DNA of 37,623 nt from assembly GCA_016928395.1 (NCBI GenBank), contig JAFGKV010000057.1:1-37623 (forward strand), in the 5' to 3' direction. The stretch's first letter is position 1, and each line of letters starts with the position of its first letter. Position numbers and translations under genes: made by a program. Under the pieces are notes generated by a model. The model saw nothing but the letters and a program-made list of their open reading frames with translations, was not told where the DNA came from and ran no database searches. The stretch is from Candidatus Fermentibacterota bacterium (GTDB lineage: Bacteria; JAFGKV01). Shown here in pieces: positions 1 to 7,254 of the stretch.

Positions 1-376
1 CTAGTCGTTCTAGTCTGAGCGGCAGTAAAGCGTCACCGGCGCACGGGGCGCTGGTAAGATGGTACGTTACTGAGTGTGGTAGTGTCGTTCGGGGGACTAT
101 TCTCATTTTAGAATAGTGGTCAAGTCGAGGCGCAGGAAGCAAGCCGGCAGTCGGCCCGCGTCGCGGGAGACTCGAAATCAGAGATGCGAGACTCAATTCT
201 AAGGCTCCAGGGCCACAAAGGAGCGGCGGAGGCATGGTTTCACACTGACCAAGGCACAGTAACTTGACAATTCAGCAACGGCCCCGAAGCTCCACGGGTA
301 TCAAAACGGTGAGGGGACTTGCCGCGCCGGGTGTGGAGGCCTACGAGTGCCGGGTGCAGAGAAGCGGAGGATTGCC
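1..376. other. Non-coding leader upstream of the TRAP transporter
   Basis: No convincing gene is seen here. The stretch contains one exact copy of the CTATTCT-N6-AGAATAG palindrome (97-116). A TTGACA hexamer at 264-269 has no good -10 element at the right distance. The only gene it could serve in this window is the TAXI gene that starts at 377, with an AGCGGAGG ribosome-binding site just upstream of it. Confidence 0.5.
96..117. promoter_or_regulatory. Palindrome ACTATTCT-N6-AGAATAGT (site 1)
   Basis: Two 8-base inverted arms (96-103 and 110-117) are separated by 6 bases (CATTTT). The same 7-base arms with the same 6-base spacer recur at 6480-6499 and 24050-24069. Sites 1 and 6480 also share CTATTCTCA on the left and TCGAGG shortly to the right. 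It lies about 260 bases upstream of the TAXI gene. It could be an operator, a hairpin or part of a short mobile repeat; no T-run follows, so a simple rho-independent terminator is unlikely. Confidence 0.55.
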
Positions 377-1360
377 ATGGTGGTGAAACGGGTATGGGTA
401 GTGGCCATGGGTGCGTTGATTCTGCTTGCCGTGTTCGCCTGCTCGACAAAGCAGACCTACGTGACCATCGGGACAGGTGGCGTCACGGGGATCTACTACC
501 CCACCGGCGGCCATATCGCTAAACTGGTGAACAAGAAACGCGCTGTCTACGGCCTCCGCTGCACCGTGGAATCAACTGGCGGCTCCGTGTTCAACATCAA
601 TGCAGTGGCCTCGGGCTACTTGGAGTTTGGCATCGCCCAGTCAGACCGGCAATACCAGGCGCTTTACGGCCTGGCGGAATGGGCTGACACGGGGCCGATC
701 GCTTCCCTCAGGGCAGTTTTCAGCATCCATCCTGAGGCAGTCACCTTGGTGGCGGCCGATGACGCGGGCATTATGACCATCGACGACCTCCGAGGCAAGC
801 GCGTCAACCTGGGAAACCCCGGATCGGGCCAGCGGCAGAACGCCCTTGATGCACTGACTGCCAGCGGGCTGAATTGGGAATCGGACATCCATGCGGAGGC
901 CGTCAAGGCTGACGCGGCACCGACTCTCCTGCAGGACGGCCGCATCGACGCCTTCTTCTACACGGTCGGGCATCCCAGCGGCAACATCCTCGAAGCCACT
1001 GCCGGCAGGCGGCGAGTACGTTTCATTCCCATCGTGGGTGCCGGGATCGATTCCCTGGTGATCGCCAAGCCCTACTACGCCAGGGCGACCATCTCCTCGA
1101 GGCACTACCCGCGGGCCCTGAATGCGTCAGACGTGCCGACCTTTGGCGTCAAGGCCACGGTGGTGACTTCCGTCGACGTACCCGCCGACATCGTCTATGC
1201 CGTCACCAAGGAGGTGTTCGACAACCTTCCAGCATTCAAGAAACTCCATCCCGCCTACGAACACCTGACCGTAGCCACCATGAGGGAAGGTCTCTCCGCC
1301 CCCCTCCATGAAGGGGCACTGCGTTACTTCCGTGAAGCAGACCTCATGGAGGCCAGATGA
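377..1360 (+). CDS. TAXI family TRAP transporter solute-binding lipoprotein
   Basis: This is the extracytoplasmic substrate-binding subunit of a TRAP (secondary, ion-coupled) transporter. The ATG at 377 is chosen over an in-frame GTG at 347 because AGCGGAGG sits 6 bases upstream. The N-terminus (MVVKRVW, then a hydrophobic stretch ending VFAC) is a lipoprotein-type signal with its cysteine near residue 22. The mature protein opens with the TAXI hallmark VTIGTGGVTGIYYPTGG and continues with STGGSVFNINAV and FGIAQSDRQYQALYG. Its length (327 aa) is normal for the family. The fused permease gene follows 92 bases downstream, so the two should form one transporter. TAXI systems with known ligands mostly take glutamate or other carboxylates, but the substrate cannot be read from the sequence. 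Confidence 0.93.
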   Translation: MVVKRVWVVAMGALILLAVFACSTKQTYVTIGTGGVTGIYYPTGGHIAKLVNKKRAVYGLRCTVESTGGSVFNINAVASGYLEFGIAQSDRQYQALYGLAEWADTGPIASLRAVFSIHPEAVTLVAADDAGIMTIDDLRGKRVNLGNPGSGQRQNALDALTASGLNWESDIHAEAVKADAAPTLLQDGRIDAFFYTVGHPSGNILEATAGRRRVRFIPIVGAGIDSLVIAKPYYARATISSRHYPRALNASDVPTFGVKATVVTSVDVPADIVYAVTKEVFDNLPAFKKLHPAYEHLTVATMREGLSAPLHEGALRYFREADLMEAR

Positions 1361-1452
1361 CGAAATGCCCCCATAGGGTTCCTTCGAGCTCCCAGATGAG
1401 TTCCTGGGCAAAGATGGGTGTTGCAGCCGGCTGAATCCCGAATCCCTGCCTC

Positions 1453-3486
1453 ATGACGGACACGAGAGACACGCCGCTGCCGCCTGAGGCATCTGAGGCT
1501 GACGAGGGGGCCAGAACCAGGGCCCTGACCGGGCTGTCCGCCCGCATCGTGTTCGTCATTGCCGTGCTCTGGTCTCTCTTTCAGCTTTCGATAGCCAGTT
1601 GGTGGATTCTGGATTCGGTCACGATCCGCTGCGTGCATCTTTCGTTCGCGCTGATGCTGGCGTTCCTGACCTATCCCTGGCGCCGACGCGGCTACGCCGA
1701 TGCCGCTGCCACCGGCATCTCACGCGTGGATCTGGTGCTGGCGGGGCTCGGTGCGCTGGCGGCACTCTATCTCGCGTTGGACTACGTCGGTATTGCCGGA
1801 AGACAGGGCAGCCCCATTCTGCGGGATTTGCTGACAGGATTCGTGATGCTGCTGCTCCTCCTGGAGGCGACCCGCCGCGTGGTCGGCCCGGCCCTTCCCC
1901 TTATCTGCAGCCTCTTCTGCATCTACAGTTTTGTCGGGCCCCATATGCCGCATGTGATTTCGTTCAAGGGCGTTTCGCTGGGGCGTTTCGTGGGCCAAAT
2001 GACCATGTCCACCGAAGGGATCTACGGCATACCGCTCCACGTGTCGGCATCGGTGGTGTTCCTGTTCGTGCTCTTCGGCGCCATGCTGGAGAAGGCCGGT
2101 GCGGGTGCGTTCTTCCTGCGCCTGGCACTTTCCCTTCTGGGCGGTTTCCGCGGCGGACCCGCCAAGGCGGCTATCCTGAGCAGCGCCAGCACCGGGTTGT
2201 TCTCCGGATCGAGCATTGCCAATATCGTCACGACGGGAACCTTCACGATTCCCATGATGAAGCGGGTCGGGTATCCGGCCAAGAAGGCGGCGGCCATCGA
2301 GGTGGCGGCCAGCACCGACGGACAGCTCATGCCTCCCATCATGGGCGCCGCGGCCTTCATCATCGCCGAGTACGTCAATGTCCCGTATCTGGAGGTCGTC
2401 AAGGCGGCGGCCATCCCAGCCTTGGCGTCATACGCGGCGCTGTTCTACATCACCCATCTGGAGGCCTGCAAACTGGGACTGCGCGGTCTGCCGCGGGAGG
2501 AGCTTCCCCGGCTTCGGTCGGTGCTGTCCAGCGGGTGGCACTACCTCGTGCCTTTGGCATTCCTGCTGTATCAGCTCATCGTCCTGCGGCGATCACCCGA
2601 TGCGTCGGTGTTCAATGGTATCTGGCTCCTGGCGCTGATCATGCTGATTCAGCGTCCCATTCGCGCCCTGGCCAAAGGGGAGCCGATGGCACCCGCGCTT
2701 CGTCTCGGTGTCGAGCAGATCATGCAGGCTTTGTCCCGGGGCGCGCGCAACATGGTGGCAGTCGCCTTGGCAACCGCGGCGGCCGGTGTCATCGTCGGCG
2801 TGGTCACCATGGGGCTGGGAGGGCTGGTCACCGAGGTGATCGACGTACTGTCGGGCGGCAACATCCTCCTGATGCTGATCATCACGGCTATTGCCAGTCT
2901 GATTCTCGGCATGGGGCTCCCCACGACCGCTACCTACATCGTCATGGCATCGCTCACTGCCCGGGCAATGGTGGAATTGGCGGCATGGAACGACTTCGTC
3001 ATGCCGCTGTTGGCTGCGCATCTGTTCTGCTTCTACTTCGGGATTCTGGCCGATGACACGCCGCCCGTGGGCCTGGCGGCCTACGCGGCGTCTGCTATTG
3101 CCCGCTCAGCACCCATCCCCACGGGATTGCAGGGCTTCATGTATGACATCCGCACGGCCATCATCCCCTTCATGTTCGTCTACAACACCGACATCATCCT
3201 CCACGGGATCACCAGTTGGCCTCTGGGCATCCTGATCCTGGTCATGACGTCGGCCGGCGCGTGCTCCTTCGCGGCGGCTACCCAGGGATGGTTCATCACG
3301 CGCAACCGATGGTACGACACAGTGCTGCTGCTGGCGGCAACCTTCTCCCTCATGCGCCCTGACTTCATCGCGCAGACGCTCTTGGGCGACCCAGCCCTCC
3401 GCCACGCCACCTACCCCATCGGCCTGACCATCCTCGCCGCCACCTGCCTACTCCAGCGCGCTCGCCGATCTCCCAACAGCTCGTAG
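1453..3486 (+). CDS. TRAP transporter fused permease (DctQM, 4TM/12TM)
   Basis: This inner-membrane permease partners the TAXI binding protein upstream. Its 677 residues match the fused subunit type: an N-terminal DctQ-like part of about four membrane helices (residues about 28-170) followed by a DctM-like part. Family motifs visible in the large part are GLFSGSSIANIVTTGTFTIPMMKRVGY (interrupted here only by description), LILGMGLPTTATYIVMA, and ADDTPPVGLAAYAASAIA with FMYDIRTAIIPF near the C-terminus. The ATG at 1453 has no clear Shine-Dalgarno sequence, so the start is less certain than the function. The gene ends 6 kb before any other transport-related gene, so the transporter appears to be a two-gene unit. 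Confidence 0.93.
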   Translation: MTDTRDTPLPPEASEADEGARTRALTGLSARIVFVIAVLWSLFQLSIASWWILDSVTIRCVHLSFALMLAFLTYPWRRRGYADAAATGISRVDLVLAGLGALAALYLALDYVGIAGRQGSPILRDLLTGFVMLLLLLEATRRVVGPALPLICSLFCIYSFVGPHMPHVISFKGVSLGRFVGQMTMSTEGIYGIPLHVSASVVFLFVLFGAMLEKAGAGAFFLRLALSLLGGFRGGPAKAAILSSASTGLFSGSSIANIVTTGTFTIPMMKRVGYPAKKAAAIEVAASTDGQLMPPIMGAAAFIIAEYVNVPYLEVVKAAAIPALASYAALFYITHLEACKLGLRGLPREELPRLRSVLSSGWHYLVPLAFLLYQLIVLRRSPDASVFNGIWLLALIMLIQRPIRALAKGEPMAPALRLGVEQIMQALSRGARNMVAVALATAAAGVIVGVVTMGLGGLVTEVIDVLSGGNILLMLIITAIASLILGMGLPTTATYIVMASLTARAMVELAAWNDFVMPLLAAHLFCFYFGILADDTPPVGLAAYAASAIARSAPIPTGLQGFMYDIRTAIIPFMFVYNTDIILHGITSWPLGILILVMTSAGACSFAAATQGWFITRNRWYDTVLLLAATFSLMRPDFIAQTLLGDPALRHATYPIGLTILAATCLLQRARRSPNSS

Positions 3487-3602
3487 GTGGGGTTCGCGCA
3501 GCGTATCCCGACGACCCTCCATCCATCAGTAAGGAACTTAGGGGACATTGGTACCGAAGGTACTTGATGAGAGTCCGGGGAGATGGTAGAGTTGACTGCA
3601 CT

Positions 3603-3675
3603 ATGCCACGAGGACCACGGTTAGACGCCCCCGTCGCACTCCACCATGGGATGGGCTCGAGGGATCGATGGGCTG
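3603..3675 (+). pseudogene. N-terminal relic of a REP-associated (Y1, IS200-like) transposase
   Basis: Translation from 3603 gives MPRGPRLDAPVALHHGM, which matches the conserved start of REP-associated tyrosine transposases (family pattern MPRxPRLDAPGxLHHVMVRGIERR). Near 3656-3658 the frame shifts by one base. The next residues of the pattern continue in another frame as ARGID, and the resemblance ends near 3675. The flank just upstream (3541-3563, GGGGACATTGG and a GTACC-GAA-GGTAC hairpin) fits the non-coding end of such an element. The catalytic HUH and Tyr regions are absent. The sequence similarity is my reading from memory of the family. Confidence 0.6.
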
Positions 3676-3795
3676 ACGATCCTGCAACTCCGGCCCTTGA
3701 CCTTCCCGGAAGAGGGAACCTACCGTCTCGTCGCGAAGCCCGCAGGCGGCCGGACCCGTGCGCTCTACTCCTTCGATGTCAGCATCGTACGATGA
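3676..3795 (+). pseudogene. Possible C-terminal gene fragment
   Basis: This frame reads LTFPEEGTYRLVAKPAGGRT followed by RALYSFDVSIV and a stop. It looks like the last beta strands of a small globular domain (pattern FPEEGxYxFxLxxDGxxxxxxxFxV). It joins directly onto the transposase relic and has no start or ribosome-binding site of its own. I read it as a remnant fused to the relic by deletion. A chance open frame in GC-rich DNA cannot be excluded. Confidence 0.25.
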
Positions 3796-3810
3796 GGATC
3801 AGTCGCTGCG

Positions 3811-3830
3811 CTATTCTCAGCTTGGAATTG
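3811..3830. repeat. Degenerate copy of the CTATTCT palindrome
   Basis: CTATTCT (3811-3817) is followed after exactly 6 bases by GGAATTG (3824-3830), which matches 5 of 7 positions of AGAATAG. The following bases (TGCTGCAGA...CTTC) resemble those after the exact copy at 6480 (TCTGCATCGAGGTCTTC), which supports common descent. Confidence 0.4.
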
Positions 3831-3911
3831 TGCTGCAGAAGACGCTTCACGGCTCAGTCGATTTGTGGCGCACGGGACGGAGGAGCTCGGGGGCAAATCC
3901 TGGATCTACAC

Positions 3912-4050
3912 TCATCCGTCCCGCGGCCTTGGCAGTGGCCTCCTTGGGCTAGCTCTCTCCATCCCCGCCTGGATTCCTCGAACGGGTCGTTCAATGACAA
4001 GGGGAGCGCGGGTGAACCGAGAGAAATGAGGAGCACAGCCGTCATCACCC
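3912..4050. repeat. Diverged direct repeat, upstream copy
   Basis: Bases 3912-3943 match 6311-6342 at 28 of 32 positions (shared TCATCCGTCCCGCG and GTGGCCTCC). The next 59 bases align without gaps (shared CTGGATT, GTCG, CAATGA). A further match (TGAGG, CACAGCC, CATC) follows after a small insertion in this copy. The two copies lie on either side of the fibre gene (4336-6174) in the same orientation. Confidence 0.6.
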
Positions 4051-4335
4051 GATTCATCCGGGCGATCCAGGACTTCGGCGCTGAGTGCCCGAACCGAAAC
4101 ATAGACCGGGGCAGCAGATGCATGACCCGACATGGATTCCTTCACTACGAGCCGGGCCCTGACCTTACCGAATCGAGCCAGTGTCGGCCAGCAGAGTCAC
4201 GAACCGGAATGAGCGTTGCGCACTCTCGTTCACTGGAATAAGCTGCACGTACAGCTTGTGGCCGGGGCCTGCTCCCGGTCAGGCTGCGGGAACACTTCCA
4301 GCAGCCACGCGGTCTTCGCAGCAAGGAGGAACCAC

Positions 4336-6174
4336 ATGTACGTGCGCACCTCATCCTTGGGTCTCGTCGTTGTGCTCACGCTCAGTGTCGCAGGATTCGG
4401 TAGCGCCCGCGCCGAGATCCCACAGGTCATCAGCTATCAGGGCAAGATCACGGATGGAACCGGTACTCCTGTTCCCGACGGACCCTACAACATGCGGTTC
4501 AACATCTACGATACCGAGACAAGCGGCACGTCGCTGTGGTACAGCAGCACGGTGAACGTACAGGTCACTGACGGAGTGTTCAGTGTTCTCCTCGGAGGGA
4601 GTGGGCAGCCGGCAATCGACCTTCCCTTTGATGCTGACTACTGGCTCAACGTGTGGATAGAAGGCACTACGCAGACGCCACGGCAGAGGTTGGGCAGCGT
4701 GGGGTATGCTTACATGGCCAGCGGGGTAGTGCCGGGGACCGAAGTCTCAGGTCCCGTGACAGGCGGGAGCCTCACCGCCCTGAAAGCTACGAATACGTCT
4801 ACGACTGGATCAACATTCGGTCTCTACGGGACGAGCACGTCCACCGCCGGAACCGGGGTCAGGGGAGATGCGCTGGCGACCACAGGCACGACCTTTGGGG
4901 TTCGCGGTGCGTCGCTATCGACCTCGGGAGCCGGCGTCTACGGCTCGGCCGACGCCACCGCTGGCACCGCCTCCGGCATCTATGGTTTGAGTTTCTCGAC
5001 ATCGGGGAGAGGCGTCTACGGCGCCGCAGCAGCAACGTCGGGAGTCACCCATGGCGTGTACGGTGAGACGATCTCCGGGTCGGGGAGGGGCGTCTACGGG
5101 GTTGCGGGGGCGAGCACGGGCACGGCGTACGGCGTCTACGGGAAGAGCTCCTCGACAGCCGGAACCGGCGTTCGAGGCTCCGCTGAAGCATTATCCGGTA
5201 ATACGGTAGGGGTCTATGGCAGCAGTTCATCTCCCACAGGAAAGGCACTGTACGGCGAGGCCCTGGCAACATCGGGGATTGCGTTCGGTGTCTTCGGATA
5301 CACCGCATCTTCGTCGGGGAGAGCCGTAGCAGGCTTCGCTGCAACAGGGGGAGGATCAACGTACGGTGTACACGGCCAGAGTGCTTCGACCTCAGGAAGG
5401 GGCGTGTACGGCTGGGCCTCGGCGACTGGCGGTACTACGTATGGTGTGCACGGACTGTGCCAATCAGGCACTGGGTATGGGGTCTATGGAGAGAATAGCT
5501 CAACGTTGGGATTCTGCGCAGGTGTGTACGGAACGAGCGCGTCCCAGGCAGGCTACGGCATGCTGGGGGAAAACACTGCCACGACCGGCACATGCTACGG
5601 CGGAAGGTTCGAGAGCGAATCCGACGGCGGCAGAGGCGTCTATGGGTATGCGTCGGCGTCGAGCGGCACAACGTATGGTGTATACGGGAGAAGCGACTCT
5701 CCATCAGGCTACGGCGTCTACTACTCAGGTGGGATCAACGGTTCCGGGCTCATGCGAACGGTTGTGTTGACCTCGCAAGGACCAACTGGCCTTGATGCCC
5801 TGTCGGCAGCCGGAAGCTGGGTCGAGGATTTCGGCGAGGGGCGGCTGATGAAGGGTCGCTCTCACATCGACCTGGATCCCCTCTTTCTGGAGACCGTGAC
5901 CATCGACGATGCCACCCCGATGAAGGTCTTCGTCGAGCTCAGCGGGAGATGCCGCGGCGTCTATGTTGAGCGAGGCCAGACGGGTTTCGATGTCATCGAG
6001 CAGGACGATGGCACCAGCGATGTAGGCTTCTGCTATCGCGTGGTCGCCAAGCGCCGGGGTTTCGAGGAGAAGCGCCTGGACTACTGTGAGGCGGCGGAGA
6101 GCGATTCCCATTTGTTCCCCGAACTTCGTGAGAGGGAACGCCAGGAGGGGCAGGAACGAACCCAAATGCAGTGA
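4336..6174 (+). CDS. Secreted fibre-like protein with 26-residue Gly-rich repeats
   Basis: The function is unknown; an exported or surface fibre is inferred. The ATG at 4336 has a strong AAGGAGG 6 bases upstream. The first 26 residues form a Sec signal (ending GSARA). Residues about 27-135 form a domain widespread in FCB-type proteins (IPQVISYQGKITDGTG, LWYSSTVNVQVTDGVFSVLLG, RLGSVGYAYMA). Residues about 159-468 are twelve tandem 26-residue units of the form TTYGVYGxSxSTSGRGVYGx plus AxATxG. The C-terminal about 145 residues (LDPLFLETVTIDD, GRCRGVYVERGQTGFDVIEQ, FCYRVVAKRRGFEEKRL) resemble the C-terminal cap often seen behind such repeats. The gene stands alone between repeat-bearing intergenic regions, and the 612-aa length reflects repeat number. 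Similar architectures occur in tail-fibre-like proteins, but no phage genes are nearby. Confidence 0.75.
   Translation: MYVRTSSLGLVVVLTLSVAGFGSARAEIPQVISYQGKITDGTGTPVPDGPYNMRFNIYDTETSGTSLWYSSTVNVQVTDGVFSVLLGGSGQPAIDLPFDADYWLNVWIEGTTQTPRQRLGSVGYAYMASGVVPGTEVSGPVTGGSLTALKATNTSTTGSTFGLYGTSTSTAGTGVRGDALATTGTTFGVRGASLSTSGAGVYGSADATAGTASGIYGLSFSTSGRGVYGAAAATSGVTHGVYGETISGSGRGVYGVAGASTGTAYGVYGKSSSTAGTGVRGSAEALSGNTVGVYGSSSSPTGKALYGEALATSGIAFGVFGYTASSSGRAVAGFAATGGGSTYGVHGQSASTSGRGVYGWASATGGTTYGVHGLCQSGTGYGVYGENSSTLGFCAGVYGTSASQAGYGMLGENTATTGTCYGGRFESESDGGRGVYGYASASSGTTYGVYGRSDSPSGYGVYYSGGINGSGLMRTVVLTSQGPTGLDALSAAGSWVEDFGEGRLMKGRSHIDLDPLFLETVTIDDATPMKVFVELSGRCRGVYVERGQTGFDVIEQDDGTSDVGFCYRVVAKRRGFEEKRLDYCEAAESDSHLFPELRERERQEGQERTQMQ
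4810..5740 (+). repeat. Twelve 78-bp coding repeats (26 aa each)
   Basis: Eleven full units of 78 bp run from 4810 to 5667 and a twelfth partial unit runs to about 5740. Each unit is two 13-residue halves with G-x-Y/V-G at fixed spacing. The period never slips, while the residues between the glycines vary. Units 7, 10 and 11 are the most diverged. Two units contain cysteine (QSGTGYG neighbourhood and FCAGVYG/TCYGG), unusual in an otherwise Cys-free repeat. Confidence 0.85.
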
Positions 6175-6310
6175 CGGACCATCCTCCTAATGCAGGAGCT
6201 TCCGGTCGTCGCACCGAGACTGTAGAGACCTCGGGGGGTTGTCTGAAGACCCATCTCGGAATACTCCAGAGAATGGGAAGGATCTTGAGATCACTATTCT
6301 AATCTCTTGA

Positions 6311-6432
6311 TCATCCGTCCCGCGTACGTGGCTGTGGCCTCCCGTGTCCGTCTTTGTCCGCCCCGGTCTGGATTACCCCAATCAGTCGGGCAATGATGAG
6401 GCAGCCGGTTGAGGCACACAGCCCCATCGGGA
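6311..6432. repeat. Diverged direct repeat, downstream copy
   Basis: This is the partner of 3912-4050, in the same orientation, with the first 91 bases aligning without gaps. It directly abuts an inverted repeat and a CTATTCT half site on its left and has an exact palindrome 48 bases to its right. Confidence 0.6.
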
Positions 6433-6479
6433 GCGACAGCTGCACTAGCGAAGAACGGAGAGAAGCCCGGCGGCGACAG

Positions 6480-6499
6480 CTATTCTCACGTGAGAATAG
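6480..6499. promoter_or_regulatory. Perfect 20-bp palindrome CTATTCTCAC-GTGAGAATAG (site 2)
   Basis: All 20 bases are self-complementary, with the CTATTCT-N6-AGAATAG core. It sits between two convergent genes, which argues against a simple promoter operator at this copy. No T-run follows. It shares flanking bases with site 1 (CTATTCTCA before and TCGAGG after). Confidence 0.55.
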
Positions 6500-6645
6500 T
6501 CTGCATCGAGGTCTTCCAGAGGTCTCATCAGCCGTCTGTCATGCGCCGCAGAACCGCACGGCGTCAAGACGAGCCATCCTTGCACCCCCGTGGTGCCGCG
6601 CGAGAACCGCCGCACAGGGAGTCACGCCACCCCCGCCTGAACTGG

Positions 6646-7254
6646 TCAGCGAACCAGGAGACGGGTGCCGCAGTGGGCCGCGAGCTCCCGGGCAGCCGAT
6701 ACTTCCTCGGGACTGAGTACCGCGCCCACCACGGATGCCCAGGCGTCCGGTAGATGGCGGACCGCCCTGCGAAGGAATTCTACGACCCAGGGCCACGCCT
6801 CGTCGCCGGCAGCCGGGCACGAGACCCGAACATAGCTGGCGGCATCGGGCGCGTTCAGCGACACATTGACGCGATCAATGCACCCGACGAGCCGGGAGAT
6901 GATGTCCGTGTGGTGAATGAGTTCGGCCTGCCCGTTGGTGTTCAGGCGTACCGGCAGGCCCTGTGTCGTGGCCCACCGGGCGATCTCCAGCAGTTCCTCG
7001 ATGCGCAGCGTGGGCTCACCATACCCGCAGAACACGACCTCGATCGGATCACGGCCGGCGGCGAGTCGGCGCTGTAGAGCGGCAAGATACGCGGCAGCCG
7101 GATGCTCCCGGGATAGACGAAGATCGAACTCCCCGAGTCGGAAATGGTGGGCTGTCCGCCCGCAGAAGGTGCATTCATTGGTGCACCGGCTGGTGAGGTT
7201 CACGTAGAGGCGTAGCGGGCGGTACTCGTAGATCAGGCAGTCCATATGCCTCAT
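6646..7254 (-). CDS. TatD-associated type radical SAM protein
   Basis: This small (202 aa) radical SAM protein is of the family often annotated as TatD-associated; its reaction is not known. The [4Fe-4S] triad is CTNECTFC (Cys24, Cys28, Cys31), within the family opening YVNLTSRCTNECTFCGRTAH. EVVFCGYGEPTLR and PVRLNTNGQAELIH follow, then RVNVSLNAPDAASYVRV. The ATG at 7254 overlaps the TGA of the upstream glycosyltransferase gene (ATGA), so the two are translationally coupled. A second ATG lies three codons in. No tatD gene is in the window, so its usual partner is either elsewhere or absent. Confidence 0.85.
   Translation of the reverse strand: MRHMDCLIYEYRPLRLYVNLTSRCTNECTFCGRTAHHFRLGEFDLRLSREHPAAAYLAALQRRLAAGRDPIEVVFCGYGEPTLRIEELLEIARWATTQGLPVRLNTNGQAELIHHTDIISRLVGCIDRVNVSLNAPDAASYVRVSCPAAGDEAWPWVVEFLRRAVRHLPDAWASVVGAVLSPEEVSAARELAAHCGTRLLVR

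Larger units (their letters stand above)
3487..4335. other. Degraded intergenic region before the fibre gene
   Basis: No intact gene is supported in these 849 bases. They hold a relic of a REP-associated transposase (from 3603), a short open fragment resembling the C-terminus of some other protein (3676-3795), a degenerate palindrome (3811-3830) and the upstream copy of a diverged direct repeat (3912-4050). An open frame at 3564-4241 is a chance product. It runs through the transposase relic and the repeat and has no family resemblance beyond the relic. Confidence 0.6.
6175..6645. other. Non-coding region between convergent genes
   Basis: No gene is supported between the fibre gene and the radical SAM gene that ends at 6646 on the other strand. 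An imperfect inverted repeat, GATCTTGAGAT (6281-6291) and ATCTCTTGATC (6302-6312), encloses a half site CTATTCT (6294-6300). The downstream copy of the direct repeat (6311-6432) and an exact palindrome (6480-6499) follow. A weak CTCCT/AGGAG stem (6184-6198) lies just after the fibre stop codon. Short open frames here (6354-6716, 6409-6753) are not convincing. Confidence 0.55.

Noticed and set aside
1599-3056. Long Arg/His-rich open frame inside the TRAP permease gene
   Set aside because: It is a third-position-GC shadow of the permease with no domain.
3854-4123. Minus-strand frame whose inner part starts like a signal peptide (MNRVMTAVLLISLG)
   Set aside because: It covers the direct repeat. 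The homologous copy at 6311-6432 does not keep the frame, and the remainder is Arg/Pro-rich shadow sequence.
3564-4241. Open frame of 225 codons before the fibre gene
   Set aside because: It runs through the frameshifted transposase relic and the diverged direct repeat. It has no ribosome-binding site and no family resemblance after the first relic residues.
4216-4335. N-terminal extension of the fibre protein
   Set aside because: The ATG at 4336 has a strong AAGGAGG and starts a clean signal peptide; the extension does not.
4336-6174. Prophage tail fibre
   Set aside because: The repeats recall tail fibres, but there are no other phage genes, and the signal peptide points to an exported cellular protein.
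6409-6753. Plus-strand frame between the fibre and radical SAM genes
   Set aside because: It overlaps the palindrome and the end of the radical SAM gene and has no recognisable domain or translation signal.
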